A stretch of DNA of 64,000 nucleotides from Streptomyces sp. A012304 (GTDB taxonomy: Bacteria; Actinomycetota; Actinomycetes; Streptomycetales; Streptomycetaceae), in assembly GCF_026008495.1 (NCBI RefSeq), contig NZ_BQUN01000209.1, positions 60,905 to 124,904 of the forward strand, in the 5' to 3' direction. Both the position numbers and the translations under genes were made by a program. Shown here piece by piece: positions 33,222-41,173 of this stretch (positions within the stretch are counted from its first letter, which is position 1; each line of letters opens with the position of its first letter). The notes beneath the pieces are model-generated. The model saw only the letters and a list, made by a program, of their open reading frames with translations. It ran no database searches and was not told where the DNA came from.

Positions 33222-33713
33222 TCATGGCGTTTGCGCCGAGGGCGAAGGCGGCAGCAGCGGCCCGCAGTCCCACTGCTGGAAGATCAGCCGCGTCTCCACC
33301 CGGGCCACTTCCCGCCGTGCGGTGAACTCGTCGAGGACCAGCCGTTGCAGATCGGCCATGTCGGCGACCGCGACATGGACGAGGTAGTCGTCGGGCCCGG
33401 TGAGGTGGAAGACGGTCAGCGCCTCCGGCAGCGCCCGGATCCGCTCCACGAACGGCCCCACCAGCTCCCGCCGGTGCGGCCTGACCTGCACCGACAGCAG
33501 CGCCTGAAGCCCTCGTCCCAGCTTGGCGGGATCCAGCCGCAGCTGGTGGCCGAGGATCACACCGCTGCGCCGCAGCCGCGTCACCCGGTCCAGGCAGGTC
33601 GACGGCGCGACGCCCACCTGCGCCGCGAGATCACGGTAGGTCGTCCGGGCGTCGTTCTGCAGCAGCCGCAGCAACTGGAGGTCCACCGGATCGAGTACGA
33701 CGGATTCGGCCAT
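33222..33713 (-). CDS. Lrp/AsnC-family regulator (second copy)
   Basis: A 163-residue Lrp regulator. The HTH is DPVDLQLLRLLQNDARTTYR then DLAAQVGVAPSTCLDRVTRL. The RAM domain contains LQALLSVQVRPHRRELVGPF and FHLTGPDDYLVHVAVADMAD. It ends with a GxL-type tail, IFQQWDCGPLLPP. The ATG is 60 nt from the divergent PLP-enzyme start, so the PLP gene is its probable target, as with Lrp-type regulators of cysteine/methionine lyases. The much longer open frame upstream is antisense to that PLP gene. Confidence 0.92.
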   Translation of the reverse strand: MAESVVLDPVDLQLLRLLQNDARTTYRDLAAQVGVAPSTCLDRVTRLRRSGVILGHQLRLDPAKLGRGLQALLSVQVRPHRRELVGPFVERIRALPEALTVFHLTGPDDYLVHVAVADMADLQRLVLDEFTARREVARVETRLIFQQWDCGPLLPPSPSAQTP

Positions 33714-33773
33714 CGGCCGAACGTAACACGGACTTCGCCGCCGTACATCCGTTCGGTGTTCACTCTGCTGTTC

Positions 33774-34958
33774 ATGGACTCCGCCAGCACGCACACGTAC
33801 GACGAGGTACGTCTGTCCGCAGCGCCCCGCGCCCTGGCCACCGAGGCCGTGCACGCCGGGCGGGACGACCTGGCCCGGCAGGGCCTGCACGCTCCGCCGA
33901 TCGACCTGTCCACCACCTATCCCTCGTACGACAGCCGCGCCGAGGCGGCCCGGATCGACGCGTTCGCCACGACCGGCGCCGAGCCGGAGGGCCCCCCGGT
34001 CTACGGCCGACTGGGCAATCCGACGGTCGCCCGCTTCGAGACCGCGCTGGCCCGGCTGGAGGGCACGCGGAGCGCCGTCGCGTTCGCCAGCGGCATGGCC
34101 GCGCTCAGCGCGGTGCTCCTGGCGCGCGCCTCGATGGGCCTGCGGCACGTCGTGGCCGTGCGCCCCCTCTACGGATGCAGCGACCATCTGCTCACCGCCG
34201 GGCTGCTCGGCTCGGAGGTCACCTGGACCGATCCGGCCGGGATCACCGACGCGCTGCGCCCCGACACCGGGCTGGTGATGGTCGAGTCGCCCGCCAATCC
34301 GACCCTCGCCGAGGTCGATCTCCGGGGGGTCGCCCACGCCTGCGGCTCGGTTCCGCTGCTCGTCGACAACACCTTCGCCACGCCCGTGCTCCAGCGTCCG
34401 GCGGAGCAGGGCGCCCGGCTGGTGCTGCACAGCGCCACCAAGTACCTCGGTGGGCACGGGGACGTGCTGGCCGGTGTGGTGGCCTGCGACGAGGAGTTCG
34501 CCGGACGGCTGCGGCAGATACGGTTCGCCACCGGCGGGGTGCTCCATCCGCTGGCCGGCTATCTGCTGCTGCGCGGCCTGTCGACGCTCCCGGTGCGGGT
34601 CCGGGCGGCCTCCGCCGGCGCGGCCGAGCTGGCCCGCCGGCTGGCCGCCCACCCGGGCGTGACCCGGGTGCACTATCCGCGCCTCGGCGGCGCGATGATC
34701 GCCTTCGAGGTCGAGGGCGATCCGCACGAGGTGGTCGGGGGAGTCCGCCTGATCACGCCGGCGGTGAGCCTCGGCAGCGTCGACACGCTCATCCAGCACC
34801 CGGCGTCCATCAGCCACCGCATCGTGGACGCCGAGGACCGGCGGGGCGCCGGGGTGAGCGACCGGCTGCTGCGGCTGTCGGTGGGGCTGGAGGACGTCGA
34901 GGACCTGTGGGCGGACCTGGACCAGGCGTTGGCCCGGTCCCTGGTCAGGGCGGGCTGA
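33774..34958 (+). CDS. Cys/Met-metabolism PLP-dependent enzyme
   Basis: A 394-residue fold-type I PLP enzyme of the cystathionine gamma-synthase/gamma-lyase/methionine gamma-lyase group. The start matches the family: ATEAVHAGRDDLARQGLHAP. The cofactor-binding YGRLGNPTVARFE follows, then ASGMAALSAVL and MVESPANPTL. The Schiff-base lysine is in LHSATKYLGGHGDVLAG. The C-terminus carries LIQHPASISHR and LLRLSVGLEDVEDLWADLDQ. The N-terminal insert FATTGAEPEGPPVYGRLG is slightly unusual. Gamma-lyase or synthase activity cannot be separated by eye. Regulation by the divergent Lrp is probable. Confidence 0.9.
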   Translation: MDSASTHTYDEVRLSAAPRALATEAVHAGRDDLARQGLHAPPIDLSTTYPSYDSRAEAARIDAFATTGAEPEGPPVYGRLGNPTVARFETALARLEGTRSAVAFASGMAALSAVLLARASMGLRHVVAVRPLYGCSDHLLTAGLLGSEVTWTDPAGITDALRPDTGLVMVESPANPTLAEVDLRGVAHACGSVPLLVDNTFATPVLQRPAEQGARLVLHSATKYLGGHGDVLAGVVACDEEFAGRLRQIRFATGGVLHPLAGYLLLRGLSTLPVRVRAASAGAAELARRLAAHPGVTRVHYPRLGGAMIAFEVEGDPHEVVGGVRLITPAVSLGSVDTLIQHPASISHRIVDAEDRRGAGVSDRLLRLSVGLEDVEDLWADLDQALARSLVRAG

Positions 34959-34974
34959 GCCCGCTCCCGCCGCG

Positions 34975-35007
34975 GGACGGCCCGGCGCCCGGGGGACCGG
35001 GCCGTCC
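34975..35007. terminator. Strong hairpin terminator
   Basis: GGACGGCCCGG (34975-34985), 11-nt loop, CCGGGCCGTCC (34997-35007): perfect 11-bp stem 17 nt after the PLP gene, between convergent genes. Confidence 0.7.
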
Positions 35008-35023
35008 ACCGGCGCCGGGTCTC

Positions 35024-35063
35024 AGGGGGCCTTTCACCGGACGCTCATAGTGAAAGGACCCCT
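35024..35063. terminator. Second hairpin, bidirectional terminator
   Basis: AGGGGGCCTTTCAC (35024-35037) pairs with GTGAAAGGACCCCT (35050-35063), 13 of 14 bp, 12-nt loop. It abuts the stop of the ACT-GNAT gene and probably ends leftward transcription, complementing the hairpin just upstream. Confidence 0.7.
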
Positions 35064-36364
35064 CAGTCGCGGACGATCGGCTCCTCGAACCGCGCCAACG
35101 GCGTCGCCTGCGCGCCGGTGTCGTCCAGCCGGGCCGTGATGACGAGGGTGCCCTCCTCGATCTGGTAGTCGAGGGGGAGCCCGAGGCCGCGCATGGCGGC
35201 GACCATGCCGGTGTTGGAGGACTGGGTCACGGCGTACACGCTCGCGCAGCCCGCCTCGACGGCCATCGCCACCAGCCGGCGCAGGAGTTCACCGCCGATG
35301 CCGCGCCGCTGCCACTGGTCCTCGACGAGGAGCGCGACCTCCGTCTCGTCACCGTCCCACAGCAGGTGGCCGAGGCCGACGATCCGGCCGGAGCGGGTCT
35401 GCACGGCGAGGGTGCGGCCGTAGCGCGGGCTGAGCAGGTGGTTGAGGTAGCGGTCCGCGTCGCCGACCGGACCGTGGTAGCGCATCCCGAGGGTGCGCGC
35501 CGAGCACCGCTCGTGCATGGCCTTGGCCGCCTCCAGGTCGCCGGTGTCGGCGCGGCGCACGGTGATGTCGTTGCCCTCGGGCAGCGTCAGCACGTCCTGC
35601 CCGTCCGGGACGCGCGGGCCGAGCCGCGCGTCCAGCTCCACCAGGGCCCGCGCCCGCGCGAACTCGGTCGGTGTGAACGGCAGGTACGGCCGCTCCACGG
35701 TGATCACTCCGCCTTCCGGCGCCCGCAGGCGCATCACGGTCTCCTCCAGCACGCCCTCCACGGGTACGCCGCTCTGCGTCCGGCCCGGGCCCGCGGCCGG
35801 CAGCTGGCGGATCGTGCAGCGGCCGAGCAGCTGGCGCAGCGCGAGCGGCAGTTCGGCGGCGTCCAGGGCGGTGCGGGTGGCCAGGTCCAGGACCCGGGTG
35901 GGCGCGTCCACCAGGTCGTGGGCGTCGGCCCGTTCGATCCAGGTGCCGTTGCCGCCGGCCCGCTCCACGGCCCGGGCGATCTCCCGCGCGGCGAGTGCGC
36001 CGGGCGCCCGCAGCAGGAACTCGTCGACGATGTCCTCGCCGAGCGGGTGCGTCTGCAGGCTCAGGATGTCGACCCGGTGGTCGGCGAGTGCCGTGCACAG
36101 CGCGGCCAGCGATCCCGGCGTGTCCTTCACCGTCGTCCGCATCCGCCACAGAGCGCTCGCCCCGGCCACACCCGCGGGGACGTCGGACGGCCCGGCCTGC
36201 GCCTCGCCGGAGGGCGGCCGGGCATCGGTATCGCTCGTGGGCGGCGCGTGGCCGTGGCGGCGTGACCACCACAGGGCGGCGCGTTCCGCCACGTTCAGCC
36301 GCCAGGTGCGCGCCGGGCGTCCGCGCTTCTGCGCGCGCGTCACATCAGACATGTCTCGAGTCAT
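35063..36364 (-). CDS. ACT-domain / GNAT acetyltransferase fusion
   Basis: A 433-residue two-domain protein. A basic, disordered N-terminus (about 70 residues) precedes an ACT domain, MRTTVKDTPGSLAALCTALA then DHRVDILSLQTHPLGEDIVD. A linker domain follows, then a GNAT fold: ITVRRADTGDLEAAKAMHER, GRIVGLGHLLWDGDETEVAL and the acetyl-CoA loop VEDQWQRRGIGGELLRRLVA (Q/R-x-x-G-x-G/A). The ACT part should bind an amino acid and tune acetylation of protein or metabolite targets; streptomycete members are orphans of unknown substrate. ATG 36364 or 36352 can start the protein. Monocistronic by position. Confidence 0.85.
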   Translation of the reverse strand: MTRDMSDVTRAQKRGRPARTWRLNVAERAALWWSRRHGHAPPTSDTDARPPSGEAQAGPSDVPAGVAGASALWRMRTTVKDTPGSLAALCTALADHRVDILSLQTHPLGEDIVDEFLLRAPGALAAREIARAVERAGGNGTWIERADAHDLVDAPTRVLDLATRTALDAAELPLALRQLLGRCTIRQLPAAGPGRTQSGVPVEGVLEETVMRLRAPEGGVITVERPYLPFTPTEFARARALVELDARLGPRVPDGQDVLTLPEGNDITVRRADTGDLEAAKAMHERCSARTLGMRYHGPVGDADRYLNHLLSPRYGRTLAVQTRSGRIVGLGHLLWDGDETEVALLVEDQWQRRGIGGELLRRLVAMAVEAGCASVYAVTQSSNTGMVAAMRGLGLPLDYQIEEGTLVITARLDDTGAQATPLARFEEPIVRD

Positions 36365-36531
36365 GCGGCCACTGTGAAGGAACGGTGTTGCGTGATCACG
36401 AACGCTTTGTGACCGGCGAGTAAAGCATGCTTATGTCCAGTTTGTTCATTGTTCTATGGTTGCGCCGCGCACCGCGGGATGACGCCGGTGCGCGGAACGC
36501 CCTTCCAGGGTACGAGAGGGGCCGGCCGCGG

Positions 36532-38106
36532 TTACTGGCCGACCAGGCCCGGCTGGAGCACCTTGGTGAACAGCACGGTGCCGTCCTGCTCCCGCAGACG
36601 GACCGTCAGCTCCCCGCTGTCGCCGTCGATGTCGACCTCGCCGAAGAACTGGTAGCCGTCGGCCGGCGAGACGTTGGCCGTGCTCGGCGCCTTCACGAAG
36701 ACCCGGTCCGGGCCGAAGGTGGCGTCCAGCGCGTTCGCCGGGAAGGCACCCGCGTTGAGCGGCCCGGAGACGAACTCCCAGAACGGCGCGAAGTCCTTGA
36801 ACGCGGCCCGTGACGGGTCGTAGTGCTGCGCCGAGGTGTGGTGGACGTCGGCGGTCACCCACACGGTGCCGGTGATCCGCCGGTGCTTGACGAACCGCAG
36901 CAGTTCGGCGATCTGGAGCTCACGGCCGAGCGGCGCCCCCGGGTCGCCCTGCGCGACGGCCTCGAAGTTCGGCCTGCCGTCCGTGCCGTCCGGCACGACC
37001 AGGCCGAGCGGCATGTCGGAGGCGATCACCTTCCACACCGCCCGGGAGCGGGCCAGCTCCCGCTTCAGCCACTCCAGTTGCTCCCGGCCGAGGATGCCCT
37101 GCGGGTCGGTGGTCTGGTCGTCGGGCGAGTTGGCGTTGCGGTAGGTGCGCATGTCCAGCACGAAGACGTCCAGCAGCGGCCCGTGGTGCTGGACGCGGTA
37201 CACCCGGCCGCCGGGGCGGCGCAGCGTCGAGATGGGGAAGTACTCCGAGAACGCCTGCCGCGCGCGGGCGGCGAGGACGTCGATGTTCTTCTCGGTGTAC
37301 CGGCTGTCGGCGAAGATCTCGCCCGGGAACCAGTTGTTGGTGACCTCGTGGTCGTCCCACTGGACGATGGAGGGGACCTGGGCGTTGAAGGCCCGCAGGT
37401 TGTCGTCCAGCAGGTTGTAGCGGAAGTTGCCGCGGAACTCCGCGAGCGTCTCGGCGACCTTGGCCTTCTCCTCGGTGGTGACGTTCCGCCAGGTCCGCCC
37501 GTCGGGCAGGGCCACCGACCCGGTGAGCGGGCCGTCCGCGTAGATGTTGTCGCCGCTGCACAGGAAGAAGTCCGGGTCCAGGGCGGCCATCGCCCGGTAG
37601 ATGCGGTAACCCCCGAGCTCGGGGTTGATGCCCCAGCCCTGGCCGGCCAGGTCGCCGGACCAGACGAACCGTACGCCGTCGCCCCGCTCGGCGGACGCGG
37701 TACGGAACGTTCCGGTCACCGGCTCGCCCGTGCGGCGCGGGTCCTGCGGGTCGGCCAGCAGCACGCGGTAGTGGATCTGCTCGCCGGACGGCAGCCCGTG
37801 CAGCCGGGTGGTGCCGGTGAAGTCGGTGCCCGGGCCGAGCAGCGGACCGTGCCAGCGGCGGGCGCCACGGAACGACTCGGTCGCCGAGGTCTCGACGATC
37901 ATCCGCGCCGGACGGTCCGAACGCACCCACACCAGCCCCGAGTGCGCGGTCACGTCCCCGGTCTGCACACCCCAGTCGGCTCTGGGCCGCCCGGACAGGG
38001 CGAGGGCCGGCGCCGCGCCGACGGCGGCGGGCAGGGTCAGGGCCGCGGACGCGGCCAGCGAGCCGCGCAGAACGCTGCGGCGCCCGGGGAGCGGACGGTG
38101 GGACAT
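36532..38106 (-). CDS. phoD: PhoD-type alkaline phosphatase, Tat-exported
   Basis: A 524-residue secreted phosphodiesterase/phosphatase. The Tat signal is R9-R10-S-V-L-R followed by a hydrophobic stretch to about residue 37 (ALALSG). PhoD_N domain: ADWGVQTGDVTAHSGLVWVR. Metallophosphatase domain: SGDLAGQGWGI (first metal), FLCSGDNIYADG, IVQWDDHEVTNNW and VWVTADVHHTSAQHYDP. Ca/Fe-type residues are conserved. It hydrolyses phosphate esters outside the cell, normally under phosphate starvation (PhoP); no PHO box was recognised in the region upstream. AGGAGG precedes ATG 38106. The gene symbol refers to the family; ordering among Streptomyces paralogues is not tested. Confidence 0.93.
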   Translation of the reverse strand: MSHRPLPGRRSVLRGSLAASAALTLPAAVGAAPALALSGRPRADWGVQTGDVTAHSGLVWVRSDRPARMIVETSATESFRGARRWHGPLLGPGTDFTGTTRLHGLPSGEQIHYRVLLADPQDPRRTGEPVTGTFRTASAERGDGVRFVWSGDLAGQGWGINPELGGYRIYRAMAALDPDFFLCSGDNIYADGPLTGSVALPDGRTWRNVTTEEKAKVAETLAEFRGNFRYNLLDDNLRAFNAQVPSIVQWDDHEVTNNWFPGEIFADSRYTEKNIDVLAARARQAFSEYFPISTLRRPGGRVYRVQHHGPLLDVFVLDMRTYRNANSPDDQTTDPQGILGREQLEWLKRELARSRAVWKVIASDMPLGLVVPDGTDGRPNFEAVAQGDPGAPLGRELQIAELLRFVKHRRITGTVWVTADVHHTSAQHYDPSRAAFKDFAPFWEFVSGPLNAGAFPANALDATFGPDRVFVKAPSTANVSPADGYQFFGEVDIDGDSGELTVRLREQDGTVLFTKVLQPGLVGQ

Positions 38107-38213
38107 GGGGGCCTCCTGGGACGAGAACCGGCCGGTGTGCACCGTCACACCTACTCGTACGCCGCAGCGCGCGCGCAAACGCCGAGTGAACAACCGGCCG
38201 TGCCCCGCGCACA

Positions 38214-38290
38214 CACCGGTCAGCGGCTTCCGTCCGGCAGCTACCGTGTCGCGCGCACCGGTCAGCGGCTGCCGTCCAGCAGCACCCGTG
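38214..38290. repeat. Duplicated 35-bp 3' end of the hydrolase gene
   Basis: Two 35-bp copies (38214-38248 and 38256-38290) match at 31 positions. The right-hand copy is the last codons and stop of the alpha/beta hydrolase; the left-hand copy lies just beyond the stop. Only 7 nt separate them. A local tandem duplication. Confidence 0.75.
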
Positions 38291-39092
38291 CGACGAGCGC
38301 GGGGTCGTCGTTCATCGGGACGTGGCCGCAGCCGGGCAGCCGTACCAGGCGGGCCCTGGGGATGATCTGCTTGGCGCGCACGCCCTGACGGCGCACCAGC
38401 AGCCAGTCCCGGGTGCCCCAGGCGACCGTGACCGGCAGGCCGGGGAGGTCGTCGGTGAACTTGACCGTGGTACCCGCCCGCAGGGTCTGGTCGAACCCGG
38501 TGGCCCGTGCCAGCGCCAGCGTCTCGGCGACCACGGCCTCGGGGGAACGGCGGCCCGGGCGGGCGTAGATGGTGCTGGTGAGCGCCGTACGGCCGGCCGC
38601 CGTGCGGGACAGGCTCTCCACCAGGGGCAGGGGCATCCGGCGCGAGAGGTGCCGCATCGTGAGCAGGACCCCGAAGGCGTACCGCCGCTCGGCCTCCGAC
38701 CAGAACCCGGCGGGAGACAGGGCGGTGACGGACCGTACGCGCTTCTCGCGGCCGAGTTCCAGGGCCAGCAGACCGCCCAGCGAGTTGCCCGCCACATGAG
38801 GGCGCTCCAGCTCCAGCGCCTCGCAGAAGGCGGAGAACACCGCGGTCGTGGTGGGCAGGTCGTAGGCGAGTCCGTCCGGCAGGGACGGGGAGGCGCCGAA
38901 GCCGGGCAGGTCCACGGCGATCACGTCGCGCTCGGCGGCGAGGATGTCGACCACCGGGTCCCAGGCCTGCCGGTGGTGGCCGATGCCGTGCAGCAGGAGC
39001 AGCGGCTCGCCGCGGCCCGCGCGCGCGTACGAGACGGTGACGGGGCGCGGGCCGTGCGCGGTGGGGACCGGGAAGGAGACGGTGGCGGTCAT
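38262..39092 (-). CDS. Alpha/beta-fold hydrolase
   Basis: A 276-residue hydrolase. The oxyanion block is LLLLHGIGHHRQAWDPVVD, the strand before the elbow is VIAVDLPGFGASP, and the nucleophile elbow is HVAGNSLGGLLALELG (Ser in G-N-S-L-G). The acid lies near VAWGTRDWLL and the catalytic His in LPGCGHVPMNDDP. Cytosolic; substrate (ester, lactone or epoxide) not decided. ATG 39092 follows GAGGAGC. It is divergent from the SigJ-like ECF gene; genes beside ECF41 sigma factors are often their targets, so it is a candidate SigJ-regulon member. Confidence 0.88.
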   Translation of the reverse strand: MTATVSFPVPTAHGPRPVTVSYARAGRGEPLLLLHGIGHHRQAWDPVVDILAAERDVIAVDLPGFGASPSLPDGLAYDLPTTTAVFSAFCEALELERPHVAGNSLGGLLALELGREKRVRSVTALSPAGFWSEAERRYAFGVLLTMRHLSRRMPLPLVESLSRTAAGRTALTSTIYARPGRRSPEAVVAETLALARATGFDQTLRAGTTVKFTDDLPGLPVTVAWGTRDWLLVRRQGVRAKQIIPRARLVRLPGCGHVPMNDDPALVARVLLDGSR

Positions 39093-39158
39093 GAGGCGCT
39101 CCTCGGGTGGACGGACCGGAATCAAAGGCGGCGGGGCCGACGACGAGACAGCTTGTCA

Positions 39159-39180
39159 GCAATTGCTACCGGTGGGTAGC
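39159..39180. promoter_or_regulatory. Palindromes in the hydrolase / sigJ divergent promoter
   Basis: GCAATTGC (39159-39166, perfect) overlaps GCTACC-ggtg-GGTAGC (39165-39180, perfect 6-bp arms). They sit mid-way between the two starts and are far richer in AT than their surroundings. The binding protein is unknown. Confidence 0.5.
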
Positions 39181-39233
39181 CCTCCGTGGTGCGCCGTCTG
39201 GACACGGCCGGGCCGCTCGGCTGGGATGGCACC

Positions 39234-40115
39234 GTGAGCGCAGACACCGCGACCGACGTCTTCGAAGAGCACCGCCCGCTCCTGCTGGGCGTCGCCTACC
39301 GCATGCTCGGGCGCGTCGCCGACGCGGAGGACGCGGTCCAGGACGCCTGGCTGCGCTGGTCCGCCGCCGACCGCGACGTCGTGCGCGAACCGCGCGCCTA
39401 CCTGGTCCGCGTCACCACCCGCCTGGCCCTCGACCGGCTGGCCCGCATCAAGGCGCGCGACGAGGCCTACATCGGCCCCTGGCTGCCCGAGCCGTACGTC
39501 ACCGGCTTCGGCGACACCGTCCAGGACACCGCCGAACGGGCCGTCCTCGCGGAGTCCGTCTCCCTCGCCGTCCTCGTCGTGCTGGAGTCGCTGTCCCCGC
39601 TGGAACGCGCGGTGTTCGTGCTGCGCGAGGCCTTCGGCTACCCGTACGGCGAGATCGCCGCCGTCCTGGACCGCTCCGAGGCGGCGGTGCGGCAACTGGC
39701 CGGCCGGGCCCGCCGGCACGTCGAGGAGCGGCGGCCCCGCTACGAGGTCGACCCCGTCCAGCGCCGCGAGCTGACCGAACGCTTCCTCGCCGCCGCGGCC
39801 GAGGGCGACCTGGCCGGACTGATGGAGCTGCTCGCCCCGGACGCCCGCCTCGTCGGGGACAGCGGCGGCAAGGCCAAGGCGCCGCTGCGGGTCCTGGAGA
39901 GCGCCGACCATGTGGGCCGTTTCCTCACCGGTACGGCCCGCAAGGGCGTCGCCGACCTCTCCTTCCGCCTGCTGGAGCTCAACGGCGGCCCGGCCGTGCT
40001 GGCCCTGTCCGGGGGCAAGCCGGACTCCGTCCTGCAGATCGACGTGGCGGACGGGCGGATCCAGGTCGTTTACGTCCTGCGCAACCCTGACAAGCTGCGC
40101 TCTCTGGCCGTGTGA
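39234..40115 (+). CDS. sigJ: ECF sigma factor, SigJ / ECF41 type
   Basis: A 293-residue ECF sigma with a fused C-terminal SnoaL-like regulator. Region 2 starts FEEHRPLLLGVAYRMLGRVA. The ECF41 WLPEP motif is present (IGPWLPEPYV), as is region 4 (LSPLERAVFVLREAFGYPYG, EIAAVLDRSEAAVRQLAGRA). The C-terminal domain carries DSGGKAKAP and the terminal NPDKL motif that tethers the regulator to the sigma core in ECF41. There is no anti-sigma gene nearby, as expected for this group. GTG start. The adjacent divergent hydrolase gene replaces the COE partner gene usual in this group. Confidence 0.92.
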   Translation: MSADTATDVFEEHRPLLLGVAYRMLGRVADAEDAVQDAWLRWSAADRDVVREPRAYLVRVTTRLALDRLARIKARDEAYIGPWLPEPYVTGFGDTVQDTAERAVLAESVSLAVLVVLESLSPLERAVFVLREAFGYPYGEIAAVLDRSEAAVRQLAGRARRHVEERRPRYEVDPVQRRELTERFLAAAAEGDLAGLMELLAPDARLVGDSGGKAKAPLRVLESADHVGRFLTGTARKGVADLSFRLLELNGGPAVLALSGGKPDSVLQIDVADGRIQVVYVLRNPDKLRSLAV

Positions 40116-40150
40116 CGCGCCCTCCGGCAGGCTCCCCGAGGCTTCGCGGA

Positions 40151-40185
40151 TTGGTCTTGACCAAGGGTGTAGGCCGCCTTATGGT
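40151..40185 (+). promoter_or_regulatory. DasR-type operator over a sigma-70 promoter
   Basis: TTGGTC-tt-GACCAA at 40151-40164 is a perfect 6-bp palindrome closely matching the DasR-responsive element core TGGTCTAGACCA. It covers the -35 box TTGACC (40157-40162). A 17-nt spacer leads to TATGGT (40180-40185). This is a textbook arrangement for repression of the following GntR gene. A second repeat, CCTTT-aataaac-AAAGG, lies in the leader at 40204-40220. Confidence 0.7.
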
Positions 40186-40261
40186 CGCAGACAAGTGCAA
40201 CAACCTTTAATAAACAAAGGCGCGAAAACGCCGCCGGACCACGGCGATTGCGGAGGACAGG

Positions 40262-41023
40262 GTGGGGACCACGCAACTGGAATCGGTACCGGAACCGAAG
40301 TACTGGCATCTCAAGACCGTGCTCAGCGAAGCACTCGACTCCGAGTTCACGGTGGGGGAGATCCTGCCGAACGAGCGTGAACTCGCCGCCCGCTTCGGCG
40401 TCGCGCGCGCGACGCTCCGTCAGGCGCTGGAGCAGCTCGAACTGGAAGGCCGGCTGCAACGCCGCCGCGGAGTCGGCACCACCGTCGCGCCGCCCCGCAT
40501 GGGCGTCGACGTCGGAACGGAACGGCACACCTGGCCCGGCGCGCCCGGTGACACGTGGCAACCCGTCGACTGCGTGGTCGCGGCACCTCCGGCGGCCGTC
40601 GCCGAAGCCCTGGTCACCGACCGCCACGAGCCCGTGCACATCGTGCGTCGCTCGCGCGTGTCCCACGGCCAGCCCGTCGCCGCGGAACTGCTCTACGTCC
40701 CGCACACGACGGTGCCCGACCTGACCGCGATCGACGCCCCGTCGGGGCCGGCCCGCGCGCGGGCCGTGCTGCGCGAACTCCAGCGCCGGGAGCTGGAGGG
40801 CCAGGACCGCGCGGTGGAGCTGGGCTCGGCCCGCGCGGACGACGCCAAGGAACTCGACCGCCTCCCCGGCGCTCCCGTCCTCGTCGTCACGACCCGCTTC
40901 TTCGCCGAGGGCCGCACCGCGGCGCTCTCCGTGGCCACCTACCGCGCGGACACCTGCCGGCTGACGTTCGGCGCGTCGGGCGGCGTGGAGATCCACCACG
41001 GCCCCGAGCGGCAGGCCTCCTGA
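40262..41023 (+). CDS. GntR/HutC-family regulator (DasR-like)
   Basis: A 253-residue GntR regulator of the HutC subgroup. The N-terminal winged HTH reads YWHLKTVLSEALDSEFTVGE, ILPNERELAARFGVARATLR and QALEQLELEGRLQRRRGVGT. The C-terminal UTRA domain (about 95-245) includes EPVHIVRRSRVSHGQPVAAE, where DasR and NagR bind amino-sugar phosphates, and LVVTTRFFAEGRTAALSVAT. A DasR-type site in its own promoter suggests it is either regulated by DasR or is a DasR paralogue. GTG start after GGAGGA. No sugar transporter is adjacent, so the regulon is elsewhere. Confidence 0.9.
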   Translation: MGTTQLESVPEPKYWHLKTVLSEALDSEFTVGEILPNERELAARFGVARATLRQALEQLELEGRLQRRRGVGTTVAPPRMGVDVGTERHTWPGAPGDTWQPVDCVVAAPPAAVAEALVTDRHEPVHIVRRSRVSHGQPVAAELLYVPHTTVPDLTAIDAPSGPARARAVLRELQRRELEGQDRAVELGSARADDAKELDRLPGAPVLVVTTRFFAEGRTAALSVATYRADTCRLTFGASGGVEIHHGPERQAS

Positions 41024-41098
41024 CGCTCCGCCCCCGCCTCACGGCCCCGACGGCAGACACCTGAACGGTCTGCACCGGGCCGACGGGCGGACCCCGCC

Positions 41099-41129
41099 GT
41101 CGCGCCCCGGAACCCCTCCGGGGCGCGAC
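41099..41129 (+). terminator. Very strong hairpin terminator
   Basis: GTCGCGCCCCGGA (41099-41111), 5-nt loop, TCCGGGGCGCGAC (41117-41129): a perfect 13-bp GC stem 75 nt past the GntR gene, then a C-rich tail. Confidence 0.75.
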
Positions 41130-41173
41130 GCGTTTCCCCCACCCCCGACGGGGCGTGACGACCGGACACTGTC

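Noticed and set aside
33210..33773. Upstream extension of the PLP-enzyme frame
   Set aside because: It runs antisense to the Lrp gene and has no family match; the ATG at 33774 begins the real protein.
36423..36432. AAGCATGCTT palindrome
   Set aside because: Ten-base perfect palindrome in an AT-rich gap, but short and without a linked regulator; expected by chance in such a window.
39092..39234. ECF41 consensus promoter (TGTCA ... CGTC)
   Set aside because: TGTCAG is present at 39154 but no CGTC occurs at the required 16-nt spacing on either strand.
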